Source: Ruminococcus sp. (GTDB taxonomy: Bacteria; Bacillota; Clostridia; Oscillospirales; Acutalibacteraceae). From it: 64,000 nt of DNA. A program made the translations under genes and the position numbers. The first letter of the stretch is position 1, and each line of letters starts with the position of its first letter. The stretch lies in the NCBI GenBank assembly GCA_017403985.1, contig JAFRDE010000012.1, positions 17,742-81,741 of the forward strand, given 5' to 3'. Below, in pieces: positions 9,015 through 17,993 of this stretch. The notes beneath the pieces are model-generated. The model saw only the letters and a program-made list of their open reading frames with translations, was not told where the DNA came from and searched no databases.

Positions 9015-11301
9015 ATAGCAGGTTCCTCTGTATCTTACCGCTCGTTGTCTTCGGCAGAGAATCGCGGAAGACGACGATACGCGGGTATTTATACGGAGCG
9101 GTGTGGGTCTTGACGTAATCCTGGATCTCTTTCTTCAGCGCTTCGGTGCCCTCGGTACCCTTCACCAGCACGATAGAAGCCTTGACGACCTGACCTCTTA
9201 CGGGGTCGGGAGCGGGAGAAACGCCGCACTCGAGCACATAAGGCAGCTCCATGATGACACTCTCGATCTCAAACGGTCCGATACGGTAGCCGGAGGACTT
9301 GATAACGTCGTCCGCACGTCCGACATACCAGAAGAAGCCGTCTTCATCGCGCCACGCGAGGTCGCCGGTGTGGTAATAGCCGTTGCGCCAGTTCTTGCGG
9401 GTCGCGTCGACGTCGTTATAGTAGTACATCGCCAGACCGCAGGGCATCCCGTCCGCAATATTGATCACGATCTCGCCGGGTTCGCCGTCGGGAACGTCAT
9501 TGCCGTCCTTATCGATCAGATGGATGTCATAGATCGGCGAGGGCTTGCCCATGGAGCCGATCTTATGCGGCGCGCCGATCATATTGCAGATAATAACGGC
9601 GGTCTCGGTCTGACCGAAGCCCTCCATGATCTGCAGACCGGTGAGCTTCTCGAACTGGTTGTATACCTCGGGATTCAGCGCCTCGCCCGCGGTGGTCATG
9701 CGCTTGACGGAGGAGAAATCGTACTTACTGATATCCTCCTTGATCATCATGCGCAGCATCGTAGGCGGTGCGCAGAAGGTTGTGATCTGATACTTTGCGA
9801 ACATCGGCAGGATGTCGTCGGCATGGAAGCGGTCGAAGTCGTAAACGAACATCGGCGCTTCACACAGCCACTGGCCGTAGAGCTTGCCCCACGCGGCTTT
9901 TGCCCAGCCGGTGTCGGAGATGGTAAAGTGCAGACCGTCGGGATCGACGTTGTGCCAGAAGTGGGCGGTCATGAAGTGACCCAGCGCCAGCTTATGGCTG
10001 TGGGCGGCGATCTTCGGATAACCGGAGGTGCCGGAGGTGAAATACATCAGCATGATATCGTCGCCGCAGGGGGTGCTTTCCTTACGCTCAAAGTGGGATG
10101 AGAACAGCTTATATTCTTCGTCGAAGTTGCGCCAACCCTCACGCACGCCGTTGACCATGATGCGCTTGAGCTGCGGATAATTCTCCATCGCCTTTTCGAC
10201 CTCTTCGGCACTGTAGCCGTCGCCGGTACAGATGATAGCGGAAACGCCCGCCGCCTTAAAGCGGTATTCGAGGTCGTGCGCCTGCAGCTGATTGGTCGCG
10301 GGGATCGCGATCGCGCCCAGCTTGTGCAGACCGATGATCGCGAACCAGAACTGGTAATGACGCTTCAATATCAGCATGACGCGGTCGCCTCTGCGGATAC
10401 CAAGGCTCTTGAAATAGTTCGCGCACTGGCAGGACGCGTGACGGATATCGGTAAAGGTGAAGCGGTGCTCCGTCTTGTCGTTGCCGACATGGATCATCGC
10501 CAGCTTGTCGGGGTCTTTATAGGAAATGGCGTCGATGACGTCATAGCCGAAGTTGAATTTTTCCGTATTCTTGAAAGTGACCTTGGTCGGCGTGCCGTTC
10601 TCGTTGACCTCATAGTCGACGAACTTCTTCCAGACGCGCTCCTTGGTGTCGATTTTTTCCACCTTGGCGGTGGCGATCGCCTTGGTCTGGGTCAGCTCGG
10701 GGATCGGCTCGCCCTTGGGATTGAGGACAATCGCGTAGAAGATACAATCCTGTTCGCCGACTGCCATTTCACCGTGAGGCGTATTGGAATCGAAATAAAT
10801 CGTATCGCCGGGTCCTAAGATCTCTTTATGATCGCCGACCTGTACCATCAGCTGACCTTCGATGACGATATCGATCTCCTGACCGTCGTGCGTCGTCAGC
10901 TCCATCGGCTTATTCTGTGCATCCGGATTATACTTGCTCTTGACATACAGAGGCTCCGCGATGCGGTTCTGGAACGCATAGGCAAGATTATAGTAGGTCA
11001 TGCCGTGCGCCTGAGATACCTTCTGACCGGTACCGCGTCGGGTCACGGTGTAGGATTTCAGATTCGGAGAAATACCCTCGATGATCTCGGTGACGTTGAC
11101 GTTCAGCGCCTGAGCAACGCGATAAATGAAAGCGAAGTTCAAGTCCTGTTCGCCGGATTCACAGGCGATATACTCCTCTTCGGTCACGTCGGTGAACGCC
11201 GCCATTTCCGCGACGGTCTTGCCCTCTAATTCGCGCAGTTCGCGAATACGGGAAGCCATTTCTTTGATTTTTGTGTCGATAGCAGTTGTGTTGTAATCCA
11301 T
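9013..11301 (-). CDS. HTH-cupin-acyl-CoA synthetase fusion A (probable branched short-chain acid:CoA ligase)
   Basis: 762 residues. Residues ~15-76 form an XRE-type helix-turn-helix, ~130-195 a cupin barrel (HDGQEIDIVIEG, GDTIYFDSNTPH), and ~235-762 an AMP-binding enzyme with YFTSGTSGYPK, GFGQTET, YHTGDLAWRDEDG, YVGRADDVIKSSGYRIGP and the C-terminal PKTTSGKIQRNLL lysine motif, closest to medium-chain ACSM-type ligases. The start ATG has AGAGGT upstream. Its transcript begins with a T-box that I read as Val (GUA). Downstream genes encode a 2-oxoacid oxidoreductase and IlvE, so isobutyrate is a reasonable substrate guess. The HTH-cupin part resembles stand-alone XRE-cupin regulators; whether it still binds DNA is unknown. 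Confidence 0.88.
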   Translation of the reverse strand: MDYNTTAIDTKIKEMASRIRELRELEGKTVAEMAAFTDVTEEEYIACESGEQDLNFAFIYRVAQALNVNVTEIIEGISPNLKSYTVTRRGTGQKVSQAHGMTYYNLAYAFQNRIAEPLYVKSKYNPDAQNKPMELTTHDGQEIDIVIEGQLMVQVGDHKEILGPGDTIYFDSNTPHGEMAVGEQDCIFYAIVLNPKGEPIPELTQTKAIATAKVEKIDTKERVWKKFVDYEVNENGTPTKVTFKNTEKFNFGYDVIDAISYKDPDKLAMIHVGNDKTEHRFTFTDIRHASCQCANYFKSLGIRRGDRVMLILKRHYQFWFAIIGLHKLGAIAIPATNQLQAHDLEYRFKAAGVSAIICTGDGYSAEEVEKAMENYPQLKRIMVNGVREGWRNFDEEYKLFSSHFERKESTPCGDDIMLMYFTSGTSGYPKIAAHSHKLALGHFMTAHFWHNVDPDGLHFTISDTGWAKAAWGKLYGQWLCEAPMFVYDFDRFHADDILPMFAKYQITTFCAPPTMLRMMIKEDISKYDFSSVKRMTTAGEALNPEVYNQFEKLTGLQIMEGFGQTETAVIICNMIGAPHKIGSMGKPSPIYDIHLIDKDGNDVPDGEPGEIVINIADGMPCGLAMYYYNDVDATRKNWRNGYYHTGDLAWRDEDGFFWYVGRADDVIKSSGYRIGPFEIESVIMELPYVLECGVSPAPDPVRGQVVKASIVLVKGTEGTEALKKEIQDYVKTHTAPYKYPRIVVFRDSLPKTTSGKIQRNLL

Positions 11302-11338
11302 AACATACCTCTATTCCCGGGATGCTTGCATTAAAAAA

Positions 11339-11640
11339 CGCTCATCCCAAAGTAATAACTTTGAGACGAGCGCATAACACCCGCGGTACCACTCAAATTG
11401 CAGGCTGAAACTCAGCTCTGCCGCTCTCAGAATCTTATACCGGTCCTATCGAAGCGCGGTATATAACCCCCAGACATTCACGCAGTCATCACGGAGGAGG
11501 TCTAATCACACATTACATGCTTTCTTCTCCCCGGCTCTGAAGCTACAAACACGGAAACCGTCACGGGAGCTTTCACCAACCGCTCCTTCTCTGAGTGACA
11601 AGAGAACCGCGCCCTCTTCGTCATAGCCTTTAACTCGTCT
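11339..11640 (-). promoter_or_regulatory. T-box leader, possible valine (GUA) specifier
   Basis: Minus-strand T-box sequence TGAGTGGTACCGCGG at about 11381-11395, Stem I features CAGAGAAGGAGC and GGTTGGTGAAA, and a terminator hairpin at 11341-11373 followed by TTTTTTAA. Base stem GGCT/AGCC and lower stem GAAG/CTTC can be drawn. The triplet one base 5' of CTTC is GUA (11544-11546), suggesting Val; UUU just before it (Phe) is the main alternative. It controls acyl-CoA synthetase A. The T-box is firm, the specifier less so. Confidence 0.9.
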
Positions 11641-11641
11641 T

Positions 11642-11670
11642 ATATTATCACATGATTCGTTATTTGTCAA
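11642..11670 (-). promoter_or_regulatory. Sigma-A promoter of the second T-box transcript
   Basis: TTGACA (11665-11670), a 17-bp spacer and TAATAT (11642-11647), minus strand. Confidence 0.85.
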
Positions 11671-11682
11671 CCCGTTTTTAGT

Positions 11683-11783
11683 GGCAAGTGACAAGTGACC
11701 GGTGACAAGTTATTTCAATATAATACAGGTGTGGGCGAAGCCCGCCAACAACTTGTCACTAACCACTGACCACTGGTCACTGG
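11683..11783. repeat. Inverted-arm repeat (family C, GTGACAAG type)
   Basis: Left arm AAGTGACAAGTGACC..., core GTGGGCGAAGCCCGCC, right arm CTTGTCACTAACCACTGACC..., roughly inverted. It lies between acyl-CoA synthetase B and the Val-type T-box promoter. A single arm of the same type is at about 16300-16338. Confidence 0.7.
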
Positions 11784-11784
11784 T

Positions 11785-14049
11785 TTACAGTTTATTTCTC
11801 TGGATCTTGCCGCTGATGGTCTTGGGCAGGCTGTCGCGGAAGACGACGATACGCGGATACTTGTAAGGAGCGGTATGCTGCTTGACGTAATCCTGGATCT
11901 CTTTCTTCAGCTCTTCGGAAGGCTCCTTGCCCTTGACGAGGACGATACTCGCCTTGACGACCTGACCGCGCACCTCATCGGGAGCCGCGGATACGCCGCA
12001 CTCAAGCACATACGGCAGTTCCATGATGACGGATTCGATCTCGAACGGTCCGATACGGTAGCCGGAGGATTTGATAACGTCGTCGGTACGTCCGACATAC
12101 CAGAAGTAGCCGTCCTCATCACGCCACGCGGTATCGCCTGTATGGTACATACCGTCATGCCACGCTTCATGCGTCGCTTCCTCGTTGCGGTAATAGCCTT
12201 TAAACAAGCCGCAGGGAACACGCTTGTCGGTACGAATAATGATCTCGCCGGGTTCGCCGTCGGGAACGGGATTGCCGTCCGGATCGACAATATCGATATC
12301 ATAGCCAGGGATGGGCTTGCCCATCGAGCCGAGCTTGGGCGTCGTGCCGAAGAGGTTGCCGATAGTGAGGGTGGTCTCGGTCTGACCGAAGCCCTCCATG
12401 ATCCTGAGACCCGTCGCCTTGCGGAACTGACGCCAGACCTCGGGATTCAGCGCCTCACCGGCAGTCGTCATATGGACAATGCTCGACAGATCGTACTTGC
12501 TCAGGTCCTCCTTGATCATCATGCGCAGCATGGTAGGCGGTGCGCAGAAGGTGGTGATATGGTATTTTTTAAACATCGGAAGGATGTCGTCGGCATGGAA
12601 GCGGTCAAAGTCATAGGTAAAGACCGCGCCCTCAGACAGCCACTGGCCGTAGAGCTTGCCCCACAGCGCCTTACCCCAGCCGGTGTCGGAGATGGTGAAG
12701 TGCAGACCGTCGGGATCGACGCCGTGCCAGTATTTGGCGGTCACATAATGACCGAGCGCATACTTGTAGCTGTGGTTGGCAATCTTGGGATAACCGGTCG
12801 TACCGGAGGTAAAGAACATGACCATCGTATCGTTGCCGCAGGGAGTATCGACGGTACGATAATAATGAGTGGAATACATCTCATATTCTGCGTCGAAGTC
12901 ACGCCAGCCGTCTCTCTGACCGCCCACCAAAACTTTAGTCGTCAGTGTCGGACAGGTCTTCTGCGCCTCGTCAACAGAGTCGGCAACAGCGCCGTCGGCA
13001 GTCGCGACAATCGCGGAAACGCCTGCCGACTGGAAGCGATATTCAAAATCATGCGCTAAGAGCTGATTGGTCGCGGGGATCGCGATCGCGCCCAGCTTAT
13101 GCAGCGCAAGCATAGAGAACCAGAACTGGTAATGGCGCTTCAGCACGAGCATAACACGGTCGCCTTTTTTGATACCGAGCGATTTGAAATAGTTCGCAGT
13201 CTGATTGGAACGGCGCTTCATATCGTTGAAGGTAAAGCGACGCTCGACCTTGTTCTTGTCGATATGGAGCATGGCGAGCTTTTCGGGCGTATTGTTCGCG
13301 ATGGCATCGACACAGTCGAAAGCAAAGTTGAACTTATCCTCATTCTTGAAGCTGATCGCTTTCAGACAGCCGTCCTCATCCTCAAGGGTACGGACAAACT
13401 GTGAGGCGATCTCGGATTTTTTCTTGACATGCGCCTTCATGACGTCGTCGTCGTGCTCTTCTACCTCTTTCTCGCCGGGGAGAATGATCGCGATGAACTT
13501 GACGTCCTCGCCGCCGATGGCGATCATGCCGTGAGGGGTGGAGGAATTGTAATAGATGCTGTCGCCCGCTTGCAGCTCCTCAAAATTGTTGCCGATCTGG
13601 ATTTTCATCTTGCCGGAGATGACATAATCGAATTCCTGACCGGCATGCTTGGTCAGATGGATCGGCTTGTTCTGGAGCGATTCATTATAGTCGTATTGGC
13701 AGAAGTAGGGCTCGGCAATTTTGTTCTTGAACATCGGTGCGACGTTCACGATAGAGATGCCTTCTTCCTCGGCAGTCTGTCTGCCGCCGCCGCGTCGGGT
13801 AACGGTGTAGCTCTTGAGTCTTGCCGACTCGCCCTCTAAGATATCGGTGATACCCAGACCGAATGCCAAAGCGCACTTATGGATAAAGGTAAAGGGGAAA
13901 TCCTCAGACCCGTTCTCATAAGCCTTGTACTCGGCGACGGTCACCTCGGTTTTTTCCGCCATTTCCTCAACAGAAAAGCCGGAAATCTCACGCATCTCGC
14001 GGATACGTTTTGCTACCTCGACTAATTTTTCATTATCAACTACTGACAT
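11785..14049 (-). CDS. HTH-cupin-acyl-CoA synthetase fusion B
   Basis: 754 residues from ATG 14047-14049 (MSVVDNEKL), chosen because GGAGG lies eight bases upstream; an upstream in-frame start lacks a binding site. It is a close paralogue of fusion A with the same order: XRE-type HTH (~10-75), cupin (~125-195, GQEFDYVISGK, GDSIYYNSSTPHG), then an AMP-binding ligase with FFTSGTTGYPK, GFGQTET, YHTGDTAWRDEDG and PKTISGKIQRNKL. Its own T-box reads as Ile (AUC), so 2-methylbutyrate is the suggested substrate. The pair probably arose by tandem duplication that included the leader. Confidence 0.88.
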   Translation of the reverse strand: MSVVDNEKLVEVAKRIREMREISGFSVEEMAEKTEVTVAEYKAYENGSEDFPFTFIHKCALAFGLGITDILEGESARLKSYTVTRRGGGRQTAEEEGISIVNVAPMFKNKIAEPYFCQYDYNESLQNKPIHLTKHAGQEFDYVISGKMKIQIGNNFEELQAGDSIYYNSSTPHGMIAIGGEDVKFIAIILPGEKEVEEHDDDVMKAHVKKKSEIASQFVRTLEDEDGCLKAISFKNEDKFNFAFDCVDAIANNTPEKLAMLHIDKNKVERRFTFNDMKRRSNQTANYFKSLGIKKGDRVMLVLKRHYQFWFSMLALHKLGAIAIPATNQLLAHDFEYRFQSAGVSAIVATADGAVADSVDEAQKTCPTLTTKVLVGGQRDGWRDFDAEYEMYSTHYYRTVDTPCGNDTMVMFFTSGTTGYPKIANHSYKYALGHYVTAKYWHGVDPDGLHFTISDTGWGKALWGKLYGQWLSEGAVFTYDFDRFHADDILPMFKKYHITTFCAPPTMLRMMIKEDLSKYDLSSIVHMTTAGEALNPEVWRQFRKATGLRIMEGFGQTETTLTIGNLFGTTPKLGSMGKPIPGYDIDIVDPDGNPVPDGEPGEIIIRTDKRVPCGLFKGYYRNEEATHEAWHDGMYHTGDTAWRDEDGYFWYVGRTDDVIKSSGYRIGPFEIESVIMELPYVLECGVSAAPDEVRGQVVKASIVLVKGKEPSEELKKEIQDYVKQHTAPYKYPRIVVFRDSLPKTISGKIQRNKL

Positions 14050-14154
14050 AATGTGTTCCTCCCATATAGATAGATTAGGGTTCAACAATCAATAAATCGA
14101 AGATTGTGTTGCAGTCGGCACGGCTTGGAAAAACAAGTCGCTGTGCGTAATGCT

Positions 14155-14204
14155 TATTCCGTTGAGATTGCCACGGCCCCTGTGGGGCTTCGCAATGACA
14201 AGGA
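14155..14204. repeat. Dispersed repeat family A copy
   Basis: GAGATTGCCACG, a GCCCCTGTGGGGC hairpin, then CGCAATGACA. It lies in the 5' UTR of fusion B, just past the T-box terminator. Confidence 0.7.
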
Positions 14205-14205
14205 A

Positions 14206-14552
14206 TAAAAAAAACACCCGTCTCAACATTGAGACGAGTGTGAAAATCACATCCGCGGTACCACTCAACTTGCAGTAATGCTACTGCCACTCTCGAGGTC
14301 TGTATATCGGTTGAGATTGCCACAGCTCCAATGGAGCTTCGCAATGACAATTTATATATCTAACCTCTATGCCTTTACGCAGCAATCACGGGGAGTATCT
14401 ACTCAGCATACACAAGTATCGCTTTTCGGGCTCCCGGCTCGGAAGGGATGGGTACTCAGGCTCATTTTATCGGCTTACACCTGCCGCCGACTCTCTGAAA
14501 AAACAACGCCCTGACCGTCTTCGTCACAGCCTTTATCAATTGTCTATGTCAA
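14206..14552 (-). promoter_or_regulatory. T-box leader, probable isoleucine (AUC) specifier, carrying a repeat insertion
   Basis: T-box sequence GAGTGGTACCGCGG at 14253-14266, terminator hairpin 14215-14241 followed by eight Ts, and Stem I motifs CAGAGAGTCGGC and GGCAGGTGTAAGCC. With base stem GGCT/AGCC and lower stem GAAG/CTTC, the triplet one base 5' of CTTC is AUC (14447-14449), an Ile codon, though the following base is C rather than the usual purine. A family A repeat copy (14309-14350) sits inside the leader between Stem I and the antiterminator. Confidence 0.9.
14309..14350. repeat. Family A repeat copy inside a T-box leader
   Basis: GAGATTGCCACAGC, TCCAATGGAGC hairpin, then CGCAATGACAA, located between Stem I and the antiterminator of the Ile-type T-box. 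Confidence 0.7.
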
Positions 14553-14580
14553 ATTGTAGCACATTTTTTGAAAAAGTCAA
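14553..14580 (-). promoter_or_regulatory. Sigma-A promoter of the third T-box transcript
   Basis: TTGACT (14575-14580), a 16-bp spacer and TACAAT (14553-14558), minus strand. The stretch from here to 14784 holds no gene that I can see. Confidence 0.8.
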
Positions 14581-14784
14581 TATGTTTATTATGACGATTA
14601 TCTGATATGGTGAACACAATATTTTATCCACTTTTCAAAGGGGATGTAAGAAATGACGCTTGCGATATCCCGCATGGCAGTTTCGTATCGCGCTTATCTG
14701 ATTTTTCGACGAAACAAAGTCTGTCATTTTTAACCTGCGTTTGATAGCAATGACAAGTCCAACCGCGGGACACAAGTCCCTCCC

Positions 14785-15675
14785 CTACAGATTGTCTCTG
14801 CCGCGTCTGTTGCTGAGCAAATAGTTCAAGATCGCCATACCGATGATAATGACGTAACCGATGATGCTCCAGACGTCCGGTACCTGCTGAAAGACGATCA
14901 GGCTCATCAAGGACGCAAAAATGATCTGACTGAAATCATAGACGGATATCTCCTTGGCTGGCGCACAGGTGTAAGCGGCGGTAATGGAAAACTGCGCCAA
15001 AGCTGCCGAGACACCGGCGCTGAGCAGATAGATCCACTGGAGCGCCGTCATCGGAACATAGCCGGCGATCGCGATCGGCGTGACGATCAGGGTCGAAGCG
15101 GTCGAGAAAAAGAACACGATATAAGGGTTCTTCTCCCCCATCAGTCCGAGCTTGCGTACGCATCCGTAGGCGGCTCCGGCGAACACGCCGCCCATGAATC
15201 CGACCAGAGCCGGGATAAACGCGGCGTTGGCAAAGCTCGGCTTGATCACGAACAGCGCGCCGAACAAAGCGCCGCCGAGGATCAGCCACTGATAGAGCCG
15301 CGGGCGCTCGTGGATAAAGATAAACGAGAACAGCACCGCGAAAAACGGCGACATCTTATTCAGGATCGACGCGTCGGACAGCACCAGCGTCTCGAGCGCG
15401 TAATAGTTGCACACGACGCCTGCCAAGCCGAAAACAGTCCGCAGGATCAAATACGGCATACTGCCCTTTACTGACGGCCGAAGCGGCATTTTATTCTTTA
15501 AAAGAACAATAAAAGCGATGACCGCCGCCATCGCGTTGCGGAAAAAGACCTTCTGAAACACCGGCAGCTCGTCGCCGCTGAGTTTGACAAACATATTCAT
15601 GCAGGCGAAGAAGAATGCCGACAAAATCAGAAGCAGGATCCCTTTGGTTCTTTTACTCACGATATCAAGCACCAA
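14785..15675 (-). CDS. EamA/DMT-family membrane transporter
   Basis: About 296 residues with ten predicted membrane segments in two repeated halves, typical of drug/metabolite transporters. FRNAMAA and LSDASILNKMSPFFAVLFS match EamA domain signatures. The first codon of the frame is TTG at 15673-15675; GTG at 15658-15660 (MSKRTKG) is an equally likely start. It lies downstream of the MazF gene on the opposite strand and upstream of the synthetase block. The substrate is unknown; amino acid or metabolite export is typical of the family. Confidence 0.85.
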   Translation of the reverse strand: MVLDIVSKRTKGILLLILSAFFFACMNMFVKLSGDELPVFQKVFFRNAMAAVIAFIVLLKNKMPLRPSVKGSMPYLILRTVFGLAGVVCNYYALETLVLSDASILNKMSPFFAVLFSFIFIHERPRLYQWLILGGALFGALFVIKPSFANAAFIPALVGFMGGVFAGAAYGCVRKLGLMGEKNPYIVFFFSTASTLIVTPIAIAGYVPMTALQWIYLLSAGVSAALAQFSITAAYTCAPAKEISVYDFSQIIFASLMSLIVFQQVPDVWSIIGYVIIIGMAILNYLLSNRRGRDNL

Positions 15676-15807
15676 TCATAAAATACTAATAATACAGTTA
15701 TTGTATCACAAGGCTGACCCTTTTTCAATAAAAACACATCACTGAATAATCATGAATCGATTTGTCAACAATACTACCGGAAGATACAAAAACAGGAGCG
15801 TGAACAA

Positions 15808-16155
15808 ATGAACGTCAAACGCGGAGATATTTATTACGCGGATCTCAGCCCGGTGGTAGGCTCGGAACAGGGAGGGATCAGACCGGTGCTGATCATCCAG
15901 AACGACGTCGGCAACCGCTACTCCCCCACCGTGATCGCGGCGGCGATCACCAGCCGCACGGATAAGACCAAGCTGCCGACGCATATCCCCATCGAAGCCC
16001 GCGACTGCGGACTGCAAAAAGACAGCGTCGTCCTGCTCGAGCAGGTGCGTACATTAGACAAGCGCAGACTCAGAGAAAGGATGGGCTCGGTCAGTATCCG
16101 TGCGATGAAAGAAATCAATCAGGCGCTGTCCGTATCCTTCGGGCTGATCGGCTGA
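15808..16155 (+). CDS. MazF/PemK-type endoribonuclease toxin (NdoA-like)
   Basis: 115 residues, the normal size for chromosomal MazF/NdoA proteins that cut mRNA at short specific sites. [29 protein letters not shown] and [11 protein letters not shown] are characteristic. AGGAG sits nine bases before the ATG. No antitoxin frame lies directly upstream or downstream, so it is an apparent orphan here; its antitoxin may be elsewhere. A strong terminator follows. Confidence 0.93.
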   Translation: MNVKRGDIYYADLSPVVGSEQGGIRPVLIIQNDVGNRYSPTVIAAAITSRTDKTKLPTHIPIEARDCGLQKDSVVLLEQVRTLDKRRLRERMGSVSIRAMKEINQALSVSFGLIG

Positions 16156-16163
16156 CCGCGCAA

Positions 16164-16206
16164 TAAGCCCGGGGGTTCGTCAACAGACTGTGCCCCCGGG
16201 CTTTTG
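16164..16206 (+). terminator. Intrinsic terminator after mazF-like gene
   Basis: AAGCCCGGGGG ... CCCCCGGGCTT followed by TTTG on the plus strand, eight bases past the stop codon. Confidence 0.85.
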
Positions 16207-16342
16207 AAATTATAAACAACTATTCTGGTGTAAGCACCAAAGTGTTTGCCGATCACTTTACCCACGCTTTGATTGTGCAAATTATTAGACACATCATAAC
16301 CGACTACTGGTCACTTGCCACTTGTCACTGGTCACTAAACAA

Positions 16343-17992
16343 TCAGCCTTCCGCATCCGTAACCGAAGCCGAGATTTTATCGGGTACTGATTCTTTGGCA
16401 GCAGACTTTTTGTTATTACCGTCAGCCGCAGACGGATCCGATTTCTCCTCCCGGAAAACGAGCAGAAGCAAAACGGGCGTTATGACAAACGAATAATAGA
16501 ACAGTCGGTAATCATCGCCGCTGAGGAGCAGCATGGTGCCGAAGTTATACAGCAGCATCGCCAGCACCGGCAGGATACGCTTCCATTCGGCTTTTACTCT
16601 GAATCTGAATTTCGCGAACGCCGCGACGATCAAGATCAGATTCATCGCACCGATATACCAGAATATCCATTTCATAAAGGTATTCAGACGATCCGTGACA
16701 AACGAAGCGATACCGTTCGCGACCGGATTGTACTGATAGGTGATACCGAATTCGTTTCCGACGATACCGGGTCTGAAGTCGCTCCAGTGGGAGTCGTCGG
16801 CGCTGAGGGTATACACCATATCGGTCGCCGCGATCAAGCCGGTGAAGGCTTCCTTGGGCGATTTGACGAAGCATCTGAGCATATAGCCGATCACCTTCGG
16901 AGCACCCGCTTCGCTGATCTTATGATAATCCGTACCGGCGCGGAATTTCACGGTATTGAAGTTACCCATAATATAACCGTCCGTCCATGATTCTGACGGC
17001 GCCACGGAGTAGATAAACTCCTTTACATCATCATCCAGCGCGGACGGATTGCGCGCGGCGACAGCGCCGATCACGGAAACAGGCACGCCGAGCATCTCCG
17101 TCTCTCTGTCACCGGGCTGCTCCACGTTCAACAGCGCGTAGAACGGTCCTTCGATCAGGATGACCGCCGCGACAAAGCACACTGCCGTGATGACAGCCGC
17201 TTTGCGTTTGAGGTACAGCAGCATCGCGATCAGCATCGGAAGCGTGAACAGCAGCGCGTTATGTCGGAATACCGTCGCCAGTACCAGAACGATAACGACT
17301 GCGGCGATATGACTGCGCTTTTTCAGCCACTCGCCCTTGGTAAAATACGCGTTAGCCGCATAGGCGGCGGCAAGCAGCGCGGTGATCGCAAACGGGACGT
17401 CCTTCCACGGGTACACCGATATGAAGGCTGTAGCCGGGCTGATCAATATAAACGCAAGGGACAGCACGGCGTAAGGAATATTGCTGTGCCGCAAGACCGT
17501 ATAAGCGGCATAAGCGGCGGCAAGAGAAAACGCGATCAGCTGGAACAAAACGACCGATCCTGTCCACCCGCCGGTCAGCTTCAGCGGAATCGTAAAGCCG
17601 AGCAACGTATGCAGAACGGGATGCCAGTTATTATACTCGCCGGTCACCGCCTGCCTGTACTGTGTAACGGAATCCGCCGAAAAAGCGCCCGGATAATAAG
17701 CGGCATAATAGATACCGAAAACCGCCGCGCACACGAGGAAAAACAGCGTAAACCAGCAGATCTTACTCTTTTTCGTTTTCAGGACCGCCTTATAGCGTAT
17801 TCCGATACGCCGACACAGCTTGATCAATGCGGGACAAATAATCACTGCTCCGATCAGGATCAGGATATACAGCCACACTTTGACCTTGTCGGAATAATCG
17901 GACAGAAAAACGTCCGCTCCGACAATAAACGTTACATAGAGAATCAGGAGAATCCCTTTGATCCCCTCCAGATAATCCCATACTTTCTTCAT
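16343..17992 (-). CDS. Polytopic membrane protein, probable DUF6020 / glycosyltransferase-39-like
   Basis: 549 residues with roughly 11-13 hydrophobic segments and one long extracellular loop (about 300-420). YYPGAFSADSVTQY and NWHPVLHTLL early in the protein resemble DUF6020 and related GT-C-type polytopic enzymes, which use lipid-linked sugars at the cell surface. The C-terminal ~50 residues are polar. The start is four bases after the metK stop, so it is cotranscribed with metK and falls under the SAM riboswitch, although a role in methionine metabolism is not obvious. The family assignment is tentative. Confidence 0.65.
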   Translation of the reverse strand: MKKVWDYLEGIKGILLILYVTFIVGADVFLSDYSDKVKVWLYILILIGAVIICPALIKLCRRIGIRYKAVLKTKKSKICWFTLFFLVCAAVFGIYYAAYYPGAFSADSVTQYRQAVTGEYNNWHPVLHTLLGFTIPLKLTGGWTGSVVLFQLIAFSLAAAYAAYTVLRHSNIPYAVLSLAFILISPATAFISVYPWKDVPFAITALLAAAYAANAYFTKGEWLKKRSHIAAVVIVLVLATVFRHNALLFTLPMLIAMLLYLKRKAAVITAVCFVAAVILIEGPFYALLNVEQPGDRETEMLGVPVSVIGAVAARNPSALDDDVKEFIYSVAPSESWTDGYIMGNFNTVKFRAGTDYHKISEAGAPKVIGYMLRCFVKSPKEAFTGLIAATDMVYTLSADDSHWSDFRPGIVGNEFGITYQYNPVANGIASFVTDRLNTFMKWIFWYIGAMNLILIVAAFAKFRFRVKAEWKRILPVLAMLLYNFGTMLLLSGDDYRLFYYSFVITPVLLLLVFREEKSDPSAADGNNKKSAAKESVPDKISASVTDAEG

Positions 17993-17993
17993 C

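Noticed and set aside
11506-11694. 62-residue minus-strand frame
   Set aside because: Falls in the Val-type T-box leader and promoter.
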